Counted from the first letter of the stretch, positions 1 through 8,974 are shown. The stretch: DNA of 64,000 bases from Mycolicibacterium neoaurum ATCC 25795 (GCF_000691525.1 NZ_JMDW01000001.1:1-64000), one strand, 5' to 3'. The notes: generated by a model not told the origin, from the letters alone. A program made the numbers and translations.

Positions 1-38
1 ACCGATGTCCTGATGCAGAACTGTCACCGATGTCCTGA
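1..38. repeat. Short direct repeat, possible mobile-element edge
   Basis: The 13-mer ACCGATGTCCTGA occurs at 1-13 and again at 26-38. Nothing else in the first 140 bases looks coding. Repeats like this occur at ends of some actinobacterial insertion sequences, so this may be the tail of an element lying to the left of the window. That reading is inference; no transposase is visible here. Confidence 0.4.
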
Positions 39-191
39 GACATAGCATCCCGATCCTCGGATTCTGGTGAGCCGCAGACCGCGACTCCGGTCGCCGCGAG
101 GTTCGACGGTCCCTGTTCCGGGGGATCGAGCGGGCTGTGCTTGTGGGGTGGTGCCCCTTGGTGGGTGCTGTGGGGGAAGTCGGTATCCGTT

Positions 192-1514
192 ATGGACGCC
201 ACGTATCTTGACGCGTTTGTTGACGCTTTGATCGACGAGCTTGTTCCGGTGTCGCCGGAGGATGATGTCGGGCCGAGTCTGGGGCGGTTGGTGGATTGTC
301 CGCGCCCGGTGGTCGATGACGAGGCCTTGCTGGGTGTGTTGGCCGCGGCGGTGTCGGCCCGCAACCTGCTGGATGTCGTGATCGCCTCGGCGGTGGCCGC
401 GGCCGAGCGGGTCGGCGTGCCGGGGCGGCGGCACCTGCGCACGGGCACCGATCTGCTGAGGTTGGTGGGGATGGCCCCGGGTGCGGCGGCGCGGGCGGTG
501 CGGGTGGGCCGGATGGCACCTGGGTTGCCGGCGCTGACGGCCGCGCAGCGGTTGGGTGGGATCGGTATCGAGTTCGCCGACGCCGTCGGCAAAGGCGTCA
601 CGCATATCGAGTCGCGAACGCCGTTGTCCGACGACGATCGGGCCACGGTGGTACGCGCGTTGATGGTGCAGACCACCCCGGCCGAGGTGGCCGCGAAGGC
701 CCGCGCGATCGCCCTCGACCGCGCCGCGGCGCTACCACCTTCTGAGCGTGCGGTGCCGGTCGCCGAGGACACCACCCTCAACCAGATGACGCTGGTGCAG
801 AACACCGAGGGCCGCTTCGAGGCCACCCTCGATCTGGACATAGCGACTGGGGAAGAGCTGTGTGCGGCGTTGGATCCGTTGTGCCGACCGGTGCCCCTGC
901 CTGACGGCACACCGGACCCACGGCCGATCAACGCCCGGCGGGCGGAGGCGATCGGGCAGGTGCTGCGTACCTATTTGTCGCAGTCGAGGCGTCCGATGTC
1001 TGGTGGGGTGTTGCCGCACGTCACCCTCATCCGGCCCGCGGTCTCAATGGTGAGTGGTGACGGGGTGGTGGATCGGTTGGGGTTCGCCGGCCCGGTCTCC
1101 GCGGCGACCGCGGAGCTGATCGCCTGCGATGCCACGCTGACCTCGGTGATCGTCGACCATTCCGGGGTGCCGTTGGATGTCGGGCGGGCAGAAAGACTGT
1201 TCACTCCGGCCATCCGTAAAGCGTTGGCCGTCCGCGATGGTGGGTGCGCCCATCCGGGGTGCGGGCGACCGGTGTCCTGGTGCGATGCCCACCACATCCA
1301 ACCCTGGAGCCAGGGCGGCACAACCAGTGTGGACAACGGGGTGCTGCTGTGTCGGCTACACCACACCCTCATCCATCACGGTGGTTGGCAGGTCTACCTC
1401 GGCCGCGACCGCCACCCGTGGTTCATCCCACCCCACACACCCGGCGGGCCCGAACCGGCACACCTGCGGTCCCACGCCCGCCGCACCATGACCGACCTAC
1501 CGACCGCCGCATAA
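192..1514 (+). CDS. DUF222 / HNH endonuclease domain protein (13E12 repeat family)
   Basis: The 440-residue product has the layout of the mycobacterial 13E12 family: an N-terminal helical DUF222 region (about residues 1-300) and a C-terminal HNH nuclease motif. The HNH part reads CAHPGCGRPVSWCDAHH followed by W..GG.T...NGVLLCRLHH, with the paired Cys and His expected of a Zn-supported beta-beta-alpha-metal fold. The ATG at 192 is preferred; an upstream in-frame start at 141 would add a Trp/Gly-rich tail that does not look family-like. Members are multicopy in mycobacteria and associated with mobile DNA, but their function is not established. It is complete, with no frameshift seen. Confidence 0.85.
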   Translation: MDATYLDAFVDALIDELVPVSPEDDVGPSLGRLVDCPRPVVDDEALLGVLAAAVSARNLLDVVIASAVAAAERVGVPGRRHLRTGTDLLRLVGMAPGAAARAVRVGRMAPGLPALTAAQRLGGIGIEFADAVGKGVTHIESRTPLSDDDRATVVRALMVQTTPAEVAAKARAIALDRAAALPPSERAVPVAEDTTLNQMTLVQNTEGRFEATLDLDIATGEELCAALDPLCRPVPLPDGTPDPRPINARRAEAIGQVLRTYLSQSRRPMSGGVLPHVTLIRPAVSMVSGDGVVDRLGFAGPVSAATAELIACDATLTSVIVDHSGVPLDVGRAERLFTPAIRKALAVRDGGCAHPGCGRPVSWCDAHHIQPWSQGGTTSVDNGVLLCRLHHTLIHHGGWQVYLGRDRHPWFIPPHTPGGPEPAHLRSHARRTMTDLPTAA

Positions 1515-1572
1515 CCCAAAGCCACAGCGCACCTTGACAACTGAACAGAGAAGCCGCGTCGCCGGAGTCGAC

Positions 1573-2646
1573 TTAGCCCCGCTGCAACTCCGCCCGGATC
1601 ACGCTGACGAAGTTGTCGACATCCTCGGTGGTGGTGTCCCAGGCGGTCATCCAGCGCACCTCACCGCGGGCCCGGTCCCAGTCATAGAAACGCACCTGTC
1701 CGCGGATGCGATCGGCCGCGTCGTTCGGGATGGTCGCGAAGATGGCGTTGGCCTCGGTGTCTTGCGTGAACGCGAGTCCGGGAGGCGGGTCGGCTTCCAG
1801 GACGGCGCGCAGTCGGGCCGCCATCGCATTGGCATGTCGCGCGCTGCGCAGGCCCAGCTCGTCATCGAACAGGCTCAGCAGCTGCGCAGAAGCGAAGCGC
1901 ATTTTGCTCGACAGCTGCATGGTGAGCTTTCGCAAGTAGACCAATCCCGAGACGCGGTCGGGGGCCAGCACCACCACGGCCTCGGCGGCCAACAGCCCGT
2001 TCTTGGTGCCGCCGAGACTGACCACGTCCACGCCGGCATCGGTGGTGAACTCCCGGAACGGGACGTCGAGAGCGGCGGCCGCATTCCACAACCGCGCCCC
2101 GTCCACATGCACCGACATCCCGTGGGAGTGGGCAAACTCGGCGATGGCGCGGATCTCGTCAGGGGTGTAGAGCGTGCCCATCTCGGTGGACTGGGTGATG
2201 CTGACGGCCAGGGGTTGGGCACGGTGCTCGTCACCCCAGCCGTATGCCTCTTGAGCGATCAGGTCGGGGGTCAGTTTGCCGTCCGGCGTCGGCACCGTCA
2301 GCAGCTTGTGGCCCATCACCCGTTCCGGGGCGCCGGCCTCGTCGGTGTTGATGTGGGCGGTCTGTGCCGTGATCACCGCACCCCAGCGCGGAAGCAGACC
2401 GGTCAACGCCACCACATTGGCACCGGTGCCGTTGAAGACTGGGAAGGTCTCGGCGGCCGCACCGAAGTGGTCGCGGATGACCTCCTGCAGTCGGACCGTA
2501 TACGCGTCCTGGCCATAGGCGATCTCGTGTCCGCCGTTGGCGGCGGTGAGCGCGGCGACGACCTCGGGGTGCACACCCGCATAGTTGTCGCTGGCAAAAC
2601 CCCGCCGATCGGGATCGTGAAGTGTGGTGATGGGCACGGGATCCAT
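1573..2646 (-). CDS. Low-specificity threonine aldolase (PLP fold type I)
   Basis: The 357-residue product matches beta-eliminating lyases that cleave L-threonine to glycine and acetaldehyde. It begins DPDRRGFASDNYAGVHPEV, typical of the family, and carries HVDGARLWNA (Asp182, expected to contact the PLP ring nitrogen) and SLGGTKNG, where Lys215 is the predicted Schiff-base lysine. I chose the ATG at 2646: the upstream in-frame extension runs under the divergent acyl-CoA dehydrogenase start and looks non-coding. It is transcribed away from that gene across a 49-bp spacer, so the two probably share a promoter region. Substrate preference (threonine, allo-threonine, phenylserine) cannot be read from sequence. 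Confidence 0.85.
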   Translation of the reverse strand: MDPVPITTLHDPDRRGFASDNYAGVHPEVVAALTAANGGHEIAYGQDAYTVRLQEVIRDHFGAAAETFPVFNGTGANVVALTGLLPRWGAVITAQTAHINTDEAGAPERVMGHKLLTVPTPDGKLTPDLIAQEAYGWGDEHRAQPLAVSITQSTEMGTLYTPDEIRAIAEFAHSHGMSVHVDGARLWNAAAALDVPFREFTTDAGVDVVSLGGTKNGLLAAEAVVVLAPDRVSGLVYLRKLTMQLSSKMRFASAQLLSLFDDELGLRSARHANAMAARLRAVLEADPPPGLAFTQDTEANAIFATIPNDAADRIRGQVRFYDWDRARGEVRWMTAWDTTTEDVDNFVSVIRAELQRG

Positions 2647-2695
2647 CCTCCCAGCGGTCGCGGCCGGCCCGCTGCGTAGCCGATACATTGCTCTC

Positions 2696-3850
2696 ATGGT
2701 GCTCGCGGCCGAAGAAGAGGCGATCGTCGAAACCGTCCGAGAGTTCGTCGACAAGCAGGTCAGGCCGGTGGTGCGCGAACTGGAGCACGCCAATACCTAC
2801 CCCGAAGACCTCATCGGGACGATGAAGGAGATCGGAATCTTTGGGCTCTCCATCCCGGAGCCCTATGGATTCGGCGCGGTGTCCATGCCCTGTTACGTGC
2901 GTGTCGCCGAGGAATTGGCGCGCGGCTGGATGAGTCTGGCCGGTGCGATGGGCGGGCATACCGTGGTGTCCAAGCTGATTCTGCTGTTCGGCACCGAGGA
3001 TCAGAAGCGGCTGTATCTACCCCGGATGGCCACCGGCGAGCTACGGGCCACGATGGCGCTCACCGAGCCCGGCGGTGGCTCGGATCTGCAAGCCATGCGC
3101 ACGGTGGCACGCCGCGATGGCGACGACTATGTGATCAACGGGTCCAAGACTTGGATCTCGAATGCGCGCCGCTCGGATCTGATCGCGCTGCTGTGCAAGA
3201 CCGATCCGGACGCCGACCCGGCACATAAGGGCGTGTCCATCCTGCTGGTGGAGAAGGTGCCCGGATTCAGCATTTCCAAGGACCTACCCAAACTCGGCTA
3301 CAAGGGCGTCGAGGCCTGCGAGCTGAATTTCACCGACGCGCGTGTCCCCGTTGCCGCGCTGCTGGGTTCGGACGAAGGTAAGGGCTTCGCGCAGATGATG
3401 AAAGGGCTTGAGGTGGGCCGACTTCAAGTGGCCGCGCGGGCCACCGGCGTCGCTCGGGCGGCTTTCGACGATGCCCTCCGGTACGCCCAGGACCGGGAGA
3501 GCTTCGGCAAACCGATCTGGGAGCATCAGGCCGTCGGCAACATGCTCGCCGAGATGGGCACCAAACTGGCCGCGGCGCGGGCGCTGTTGCTGTCGGCGGC
3601 AGAGAAATTCGACTCGGGCCAGCGGGTGGACATGGAGGCCGGCATGGCGAAATTGTTCTGCTCGGAGACGGCCATGCAGATCGCATTGGACGCGGTGCGA
3701 GTACACGGTGGGTACGGCTACTCGACCGAGTACGACATCGAGCGCTACTTCCGAGACGCCCCGCTGATGATCGTGGGGGAGGGCACCAACGAGATCCAGA
3801 AGGGCGTCATCGCAAAGCAACTCGTCAAGCGCGGCGGACTGAGCATCTGA
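2696..3850 (+). CDS. Acyl-CoA dehydrogenase
   Basis: The 384-residue product is a standard short/medium-chain-type acyl-CoA dehydrogenase: helical N-terminus, middle beta domain with the FAD-side motif MALTEPGGGSDL and the stretch GSKTWISNARRSD, and a C-terminal helical domain ending VHGGYGYSTEYDIERYFRD then GEGTNEIQ. Glu362 in that last motif is the predicted catalytic base. It oxidises an acyl-CoA to the trans-2-enoyl-CoA, passing electrons to an electron-transfer flavoprotein. Start ATG 2696 is favoured because upstream residues belong to the divergent promoter region. The chain-length or branched-chain preference is not visible, and the neighbours do not define a pathway. Confidence 0.88.
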   Translation: MVLAAEEEAIVETVREFVDKQVRPVVRELEHANTYPEDLIGTMKEIGIFGLSIPEPYGFGAVSMPCYVRVAEELARGWMSLAGAMGGHTVVSKLILLFGTEDQKRLYLPRMATGELRATMALTEPGGGSDLQAMRTVARRDGDDYVINGSKTWISNARRSDLIALLCKTDPDADPAHKGVSILLVEKVPGFSISKDLPKLGYKGVEACELNFTDARVPVAALLGSDEGKGFAQMMKGLEVGRLQVAARATGVARAAFDDALRYAQDRESFGKPIWEHQAVGNMLAEMGTKLAAARALLLSAAEKFDSGQRVDMEAGMAKLFCSETAMQIALDAVRVHGGYGYSTEYDIERYFRDAPLMIVGEGTNEIQKGVIAKQLVKRGGLSI

Positions 3851-3925
3851 ACCGCATGTGATCACGACGTTTTGTTCCAATCGGTGCTGCGATGAGATTG
3901 CCGGGGTACCCGGGTCTACGTGAAC

Positions 3926-4978
3926 ATGAATGTTGTGGATCTACCGGTCATGCCACCGCTGGAGCCGATGCTGGCGAAGGCGCAGACCTCGGTGCCCACC
4001 GACCCGGGCACGTGGTCCTATGAGCCCAAGTGGGACGGTTTCCGGGCGCTGGTCTTCCGCGACGGTGACGCCGTGGTGCTGCTGTCACGCAGCGGCAAGG
4101 ACCTGGGCCGGTACTTCCCGGAGGTCGTCGAGGCCGTGCGTGCTGAGATCACACCGCGGTGCGTGCTGGACGGTGAGATCGTGGTGCCGCGGGATATCGC
4201 GGGCCGGACCCGGCTGGACTGGGAGTCGCTCAGCCAGCGCATCCATCCCGCCGAGAGCCGCATCACCAAACTGTCGAAGGAGACCCCGGCCCATTTCATC
4301 GGCTTCGATGCGCTCGCCCTCGGCGACACATCGCTGATGAAGGAGCCGTTCCGGCTGCGCAGGGAAGCGTTGATCGACGCCGTCGACGAGCGGGACTGGT
4401 GCCACGTCACCCGTACCACCGAGGATGCCCGCCTCGGTGCGCAGTGGTTGCGCGAGTTCGAGGGTGCCGGTCTGGACGGGGTGATCGCCAAACGAGTCGA
4501 GGGTCCCTATCTGCCGGGTAAACGGGAGATGGTGAAGGTCAAGCACCATCGCGACGCTGACTGTGTGGCCATCGGCTATCGCATGCACAAGAGCGGCGAA
4601 GGTATCGGATCCATCCTGCTGGGTCTCTATCGCGATGACGGTGAACTCCAGATGGTCGGTGGGGCAGCCTCGTTCACCGCCAAGGCGCGGTTGTCGTTGT
4701 TGGCAGAACTCGAGCCGCTGCGCATCGGCGACGACGTCCACGACGGTGAACCGAGTAGGTGGAACTCGGCGGCCGACAAGCGGTGGATTCCGGTGCGACC
4801 GGAGAGGGTGTGCGAGGTGGCCTATGACCAGATGGAGGGCAACACCGGTGAGCGCCGATTCCGGCATGCCGTGAAGTTCATGCGCTGGCGCCCCGACCGC
4901 GACCCGTCCAGCTGTACCTTCGATCAGCTCGACGTCCCGATGAACTACGACCTGCGCGACGTATTGGAGACCCGATGA
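3926..4978 (+). CDS. ligC: ATP-dependent DNA ligase, LigC type
   Basis: About 350 residues, close to M. tuberculosis LigC (Rv3731, 358 aa as I recall). The nucleotidyltransferase motif I reads EPKWDGFR, with Lys35 the predicted adenylated lysine; later motifs include CVLDGEIVV, EGAGLDGVIAKR and MVKVKHH. An OB-fold domain follows and ends RWRPDRDP. No DNA polymerase or nuclease domain is fused, which separates it from LigD. The start is uncertain: GTG 3920, ATG 3926 and GTG 3935 are in frame and none has a convincing ribosome site. Its TGA overlaps the next gene's start (ATGA), so the two are translationally coupled. Family members seal nicks, and LigC with Prim-PolC has been linked to base-excision gap repair in mycobacteria. 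Confidence 0.9.
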   Translation: MNVVDLPVMPPLEPMLAKAQTSVPTDPGTWSYEPKWDGFRALVFRDGDAVVLLSRSGKDLGRYFPEVVEAVRAEITPRCVLDGEIVVPRDIAGRTRLDWESLSQRIHPAESRITKLSKETPAHFIGFDALALGDTSLMKEPFRLRREALIDAVDERDWCHVTRTTEDARLGAQWLREFEGAGLDGVIAKRVEGPYLPGKREMVKVKHHRDADCVAIGYRMHKSGEGIGSILLGLYRDDGELQMVGGAASFTAKARLSLLAELEPLRIGDDVHDGEPSRWNSAADKRWIPVRPERVCEVAYDQMEGNTGERRFRHAVKFMRWRPDRDPSSCTFDQLDVPMNYDLRDVLETR

Positions 4979-6030
4979 TGGCACGTCCTGCGACAGAACT
5001 CGACGTCGATGGAGTCGCGGTACGGCTCACCAATCCGGACAAGATCTACTTTCCCGCGCTGGGCGCCGATGGCGCGAAGGGCAAGGTGGTCGATTACTAC
5101 CTGGCAGTGGCCGAGCCGATGGTGGCGCTGCTGCGTGATCGCCCGGTGCACCTGCAACGTTTTCCCGACGGTATCGACGGCGAGGAGATCTACCAGAAGC
5201 GGGTACCGCAGAAACACCCCGACTACCTGCAGACCTGCACCGTCACCTTTCCCTCCGGGCGTACCGCGGACGCGTTGAAGGTCACCCACCCGTCGGCCAT
5301 CGCGTGGGCGGCGCAGATGGGGACCGTCACCATCCACCCGTGGCAGGTACGGTGCCCGGACACCGAGCACCCCGACGAACTACGCATCGATCTGGACCCA
5401 CAGCCCGGTACCGGATTCGCGCAGGCGCGCGAGATCGCCGTGGACGTCCTCAAACCGGTGCTGGACTCGCTGGGCCTGGTCGGATACCCCAAGACGTCCG
5501 GAGGGCGCGGTGTGCACGTGTTCGTGCGCATCCGACCGGACTGGGACTTCATCGCGGTGCGACGGGCCGGCATCGCGCTGGCCCGCGAGGTCGAGCGCCG
5601 TGCCCCCGACGCGGTGACCACCAGCTGGTGGAAGGAGGAACGTGGCGAGCGGTTGTTCATCGACTACAACCAGAACGCCAGGGACCGGACCTTCGCGTCG
5701 GCGTACTCACTGCGCAAGACTCCGATCGCGACGGTGTCGATGCCGTTGAGTTGGGACGAACTGGCCGACGCTGATCCCGATGACTACACCATCACGACCG
5801 TGCCCGACATCGTTGCCCGGCGCGAAGACCCATGGGCCGGCATCGACGACACCGCGCATTCGCTGGAAGGGTTGTTGGAGATGGTCTCCGCCGATGAGCA
5901 GGAACGGGGTCTCGGGGACTTGCCCTACCCGCCCAGCTATCCGAAGATGCCGGGCGAACCACCGCGTGTGCAGCCGAGCAAGAAGGTCGCCGAGCACTGG
6001 GATGCCGACGGAAACCGGGTCACCGATTAG
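4975..6030 (+). CDS. LigD-type primase-polymerase (Prim-PolC / PolD1-like)
   Basis: The 351-residue product is a stand-alone archaeo-eukaryotic-primase-type polymerase domain of the LigD POL family. Diagnostic stretches are LTNPDKIYFP near the N-terminus, ELRIDLDPQPG (the Asp-x-Asp metal ligands), SGGRGVHVFVRI, and RTFASAYSLR near the C-terminus. Homologues with no ligase fused (Rv3730c and M. smegmatis Prim-PolC) fill short gaps and can add ribonucleotides. Its ATG overlaps the stop of the ligase gene by four bases, so ligase and gap filler are made together, which supports a two-protein short-gap repair module. Two ATG codons stand in tandem (4975, 4978); either could start the protein. It ends convergently with the next minus-strand gene. 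Confidence 0.9.
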   Translation: MMARPATELDVDGVAVRLTNPDKIYFPALGADGAKGKVVDYYLAVAEPMVALLRDRPVHLQRFPDGIDGEEIYQKRVPQKHPDYLQTCTVTFPSGRTADALKVTHPSAIAWAAQMGTVTIHPWQVRCPDTEHPDELRIDLDPQPGTGFAQAREIAVDVLKPVLDSLGLVGYPKTSGGRGVHVFVRIRPDWDFIAVRRAGIALAREVERRAPDAVTTSWWKEERGERLFIDYNQNARDRTFASAYSLRKTPIATVSMPLSWDELADADPDDYTITTVPDIVARREDPWAGIDDTAHSLEGLLEMVSADEQERGLGDLPYPPSYPKMPGEPPRVQPSKKVAEHWDADGNRVTD

Positions 6031-6290
6031 CGGAGCGGGACGACTCCGGCACCGACGAGCTCCTGCGTTTCGGTCTTCAAATGCGAGGCGGCGCTGGAGG
6101 CGACCGCGACCGAGCTGAACTCGGCCGCACCGAGCAAGAGCAGTGGCCACATGGTGCCCGCCACGGCGCTGAGGAGCAGTCCGTGCGGAACGGGATTGGC
6201 GGGGTCGTTGAGGCGTCGGCTGGCCATGAAGATGATGGCGGTACTGACCACCCAACCGATCAGGTACGCGACGACTGCCGTTTCGACCAC
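6027..6290 (-). CDS. Small two-helix membrane protein, function unknown
   Basis: The 87-residue product begins MVETAVVAYLIGWVVSTAIIF, a clear transmembrane helix. It has a second hydrophobic stretch (HGLLLSAVAGTMWPLLLLGA) and a polar C-terminal tail with TETQELVGAG. The GTG at 6290 is preferred because AGGGGAG lies five bases upstream on the minus strand; an in-frame ATG at 6332 lacks such a site. The stop overlaps the end of the convergent Prim-Pol gene by four bases. I do not recognise the family. The topology suggests two membrane helices with a short loop. Confidence 0.6.
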   Translation of the reverse strand: MVETAVVAYLIGWVVSTAIIFMASRRLNDPANPVPHGLLLSAVAGTMWPLLLLGAAEFSSVAVASSAASHLKTETQELVGAGVVPLR

Positions 6291-6966
6291 GGTGTCTCCC
6301 CTCTCACCGGCGAAGCGGATCGTGCCGGCCACAATCCTGGCCGGCGATGTTCAGCTAAATGTAACCCCCGCCTGATCTTGGCGGAAGGGCTGTGCAGATC
6401 CTGTGTTTGCCGACATTTGCCAGGTCAAAGAGCCAAAAGGGTCTCCAGCAACCTCTCAGTCCGTTGCCAGAGCGCGCCTTGCCGGAGGTGGAAACCGGAG
6501 CTGTCTTCGAGCCCACGGCAGCGGCACCTCGTGGCCTTCGCGCCCGCTAGGACTGCCGCATCCGGGTGCCGACCGTGTGAACGCTCGCTGCCGGAACTCG
6601 AATAGCGGTTCCGACCCGACCACGGTTCGCGCCGCAATGTCTGAAACTGCTGTTCAAAGCGCTTCTGGGCGCTTCATGTCGCGTACGGTGAAGTACCGCG
6701 TCCCCGGCAGGGCCGGCGTGTGAGAGGCGTGCTCGTTGCCGCGGGTGCGACCGGGCCGTCGACCTGGGGACAGGGGCGGGTCGCGCCGCTGATCGCTGTG
6801 CGCGCCGACACCTTGTCCGGATGATGTCGCGTAGCTCACCTGTCATCGCCGGAGCGTTGCCAGCAACGGCGCCGCGGTGCCCGCGCGACAGGCCGGAAAC
6901 ATTGGTGGATTTCCACATGCGACATCCGTTTGCCGCGTGTCGCGGGTCGATACGGACCTGTCGAGG
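6291..6966. other. Gene-poor stretch, nothing recognised
   Basis: About 670 bases between the small membrane protein and the serine protease. The open frames here (for example 6403-6723 on the plus strand) are rich in Arg, Ser and Pro, lack recognisable motifs and have no convincing ribosome site, so I do not call them. The right-hand part, beyond the membrane-protein start, must hold that gene's promoter. I saw no tRNA, no strong terminator and no clear repeat. Confidence 0.5.
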
Positions 6967-7989
6967 TCAGGCACCCGCCAGCAGGGCGGCCTTGCCGAGC
7001 CGATGTTGGCCGGCCCGGTCGACCCAGGTGAGGTCCAAGACGTCGCCCGGATAATGCCGATCGAGCACACGCGTGAGATCGGCGGCGGACTCGATCCGCA
7101 CACCGTCGATCGTAAGGATCACGTCCCCGTTCGCCAAACCTGCGCCCGCCGCGGGCCCGTCGGGCATCACATCGTGGACGAGGACACCGGGGAACGACTC
7201 GTGCTGCTCGGCGCTGCTGACCCCGACTCCGAGCAGTGTGGGCGGACCGATGTGCACCGTGTCGGAGGGCGTGCCGGATCGGATCTGGTTGGCGATGCTC
7301 ATCGCCTCGTTGATCGGGATGGCATAGCCCTCGCCGCCGGGACCCATCCGGAAATTGACCGACGCCGCGGTCGTCACGCCGACGATCTCTCCGGCACCGT
7401 TCACCACGGGTCCTCCGGAGTCGCCGGCGCGCACCGGTGCGGCGAATTCGAACAGACCGGTCATCTCGGTCGCTGTGCCGGACAACTCGTCCTCGGCGCT
7501 GATCGTGCGGCCGAGGGCGGAGATGGAGCCGAACTCACGGGTCAGTGGATTGGCGCTGCCCTGGGCATTTCCGATTGCCACCACCGGCTCACCGACGACC
7601 AGACGCGCCGAATCTCCCACCGGTGCCGGCGCCAGTCCGCCGGCGCCGCGGAGTTGGAGGACGGCGATATCGCGGCCGCGGTCATATCCCAGAATGTCGG
7701 CGCCATAGGTGGCGCCGCCGACCACCGCGCTGATCACGTCTGCACCCTGGACGACGTGGTAATTGGTGAGGACCTGGCCGCCGGGATCGAGCACGATGCC
7801 GGTGCCGGTACCAAGGATGTGCTGGTAGTCGACGATGGTGTCGATGCGGACCACCGACGGCTCGACCCGGTCGGCCGCGGCCGCGACATCAAGGGGTTCG
7901 GCGCCCGCAGAGCCGGGCGCAACCAGCAGGGCCAGTGATAAAGCCACCGCCGATGCCGTGATCCAACGTGTTACGTGGACTATGCCCAT
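6967..7989 (-). CDS. Secreted trypsin-like serine protease with PDZ domain (PepA/HtrA type)
   Basis: The 340-residue product starts with a Sec signal peptide (hydrophobic core ASAVALSLALLVAP, likely cleavage after AGA near residue 30). The chymotrypsin-fold protease carries the triad His78 (LTNYHVV), Asp107 (GRDIAVLQL) and Ser191 (RAGDSGGPV). A PDZ domain fills about residues 240-335. This matches the mycobacterial PepA/PepD group of exported or periplasmic quality-control proteases. Unlike PepD or HtrA there is no predicted cytosolic tail before the first helix. All catalytic residues are present, so it should be active. Regulation is not visible. The next gene on the same strand, LucA-like, lies 80 bases upstream and could be co-transcribed. 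Confidence 0.85.
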   Translation of the reverse strand: MGIVHVTRWITASAVALSLALLVAPGSAGAEPLDVAAAADRVEPSVVRIDTIVDYQHILGTGTGIVLDPGGQVLTNYHVVQGADVISAVVGGATYGADILGYDRGRDIAVLQLRGAGGLAPAPVGDSARLVVGEPVVAIGNAQGSANPLTREFGSISALGRTISAEDELSGTATEMTGLFEFAAPVRAGDSGGPVVNGAGEIVGVTTAASVNFRMGPGGEGYAIPINEAMSIANQIRSGTPSDTVHIGPPTLLGVGVSSAEQHESFPGVLVHDVMPDGPAAGAGLANGDVILTIDGVRIESAADLTRVLDRHYPGDVLDLTWVDRAGQHRLGKAALLAGA

Positions 7990-8069
7990 GTGCCGCCCAT
8001 TCTGCAGGTTCTAGCTCAATACTGACTGCACCAGCGCGAACTGTCGACGTCAGCCAGGCGCAGAGCCCG

Positions 8070-8804
8070 TCAGTTCTCGGTCGCGACGCCGCCTCGGGTG
8101 CGGGTCCGGCGGGTCTTGCCGGTGGGCCGGCGGTTACGCAGCTTGCCCGCCGGTTCATCCGTGGCTTCCGACTCGTCGGTCGCTTCCGGCTCGGTGGCGT
8201 CAGCCGTCTTCTCGTCGGACTCGGTTTGGTCGGACTCGGTTTGGTCGGCCTCGGCCTCGTCCGTGTCGGCCTTGGGGGCGTCTGCGTCGGGCTCGGCCAC
8301 CGCGGTCTCCTCGACGGCTTCCGTCTTGCGGCCGCGACCACGCTTCTCGCGCTTGGGGGCCAGCGGTTTGGGCGGCGGGGGCGGGAGTTCGGCGACGAAG
8401 GCCAGGTAGAAGGCGAACGCGCCGAGCAGTGCGAGCGCCGCCGCGGCACCGTAGATGCCGAACAGCCATTGGCCGACGTTGTCGAGGTCCAGCCAGATCT
8501 CGCTGATGCCCGCGCCGAGGATCAACAGACCTGCCGCGACGTGCCCGACGATCGACCACACCCGCAGCTGCAGGGCCAGGGTCGGGGTACCGAGTTCGGG
8601 CTTACGGGTTCGCTGCAGCGTCAGCAGCACCGGCAACGCAGTGAGGAGCACCAGCACGCCGCACACGATGCGCATGACGGTGCCCAGCGTCGCGGGCCAC
8701 TGGCCGGTGAGCTCGAACCAGCGGGGCAGGACGAAGAGAAAATAGAGAGCGCCGGCGATCACCAGCGACGACGCGTGCCACAGCGATGCGATACCGCGCC
8801 GCAT
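8070..8804 (-). CDS. lucA: LucA-like membrane protein (lipid uptake coordinator)
   Basis: The 244-residue product has four predicted membrane helices in its first 150 residues (LVIAGALYFLFVLP, VCGVLVLLTALPVLL, VGHVAAGLLILGAG, AAALALLGAFAFYLAFVA), then a Pro-rich hinge and a long charged tail rich in Glu, Asp, Thr and Lys. Size, topology and position beside aspC and dnaX match M. tuberculosis Rv3723 (LucA), which stabilises Mce1 and Mce4 lipid importers. The ATG at 8804 has AGGGAGG four bases upstream and is strongly preferred over the longer frame. The tail contains a short tandem repeat (TESDQTESDE) and ends in basic residues. The identification rests on synteny and topology rather than catalytic motifs. 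Confidence 0.75.
   Translation of the reverse strand: MRRGIASLWHASSLVIAGALYFLFVLPRWFELTGQWPATLGTVMRIVCGVLVLLTALPVLLTLQRTRKPELGTPTLALQLRVWSIVGHVAAGLLILGAGISEIWLDLDNVGQWLFGIYGAAAALALLGAFAFYLAFVAELPPPPPKPLAPKREKRGRGRKTEAVEETAVAEPDADAPKADTDEAEADQTESDQTESDEKTADATEPEATDESEATDEPAGKLRNRRPTGKTRRTRTRGGVATEN
8215..8244. repeat. Two-copy 15-bp tandem repeat inside the LucA tail
   Basis: TCGGACTCGGTTTGG occurs twice back to back (8215-8229 and 8230-8244). It encodes the repeated acidic stretch TESDQ in the disordered C-terminal tail. Being a multiple of three, copy-number change would keep the frame, so this tail may vary in length between strains. Confidence 0.7.
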
Positions 8805-8888
8805 ATTCCTCCCTAGACGTCCCCCTGGACGATGTTTGTGGTCCCGGGGCGTGACCGCGATGTTCTCGATCACGCCCCGGACCAACGG

Positions 8889-8974
8889 CGGAGGATAGGG
8901 GATTTGAACCCCTGAGGGCTATTAACCCAACCCGCGTTCCAGGCGAGCGCCATAGGCCACTAGGCGAATCCTCC
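8889..8974 (-). tRNA. tRNA-Ser, anticodon GGA
   Basis: Read on the minus strand, the acceptor arms GGAGGAT and ATCCTCC pair over seven bases. The anticodon arm is CTCGC / CTGGAAC / GCGGG, giving anticodon GGA, which reads UCU and UCC. A long variable arm, typical of serine tRNAs, separates it from the T arm with GGTTCAAATCC. The discriminator base is G and the CCA end is not encoded (CCG follows). It lies between the LucA gene and the SRP RNA. Confidence 0.95.

Noticed and set aside
6403..6723. A 106-residue plus-strand frame in the gene-poor stretch
   Set aside because: No ribosome site, no motif, and Arg/Ser/Pro-rich composition typical of non-coding frames.
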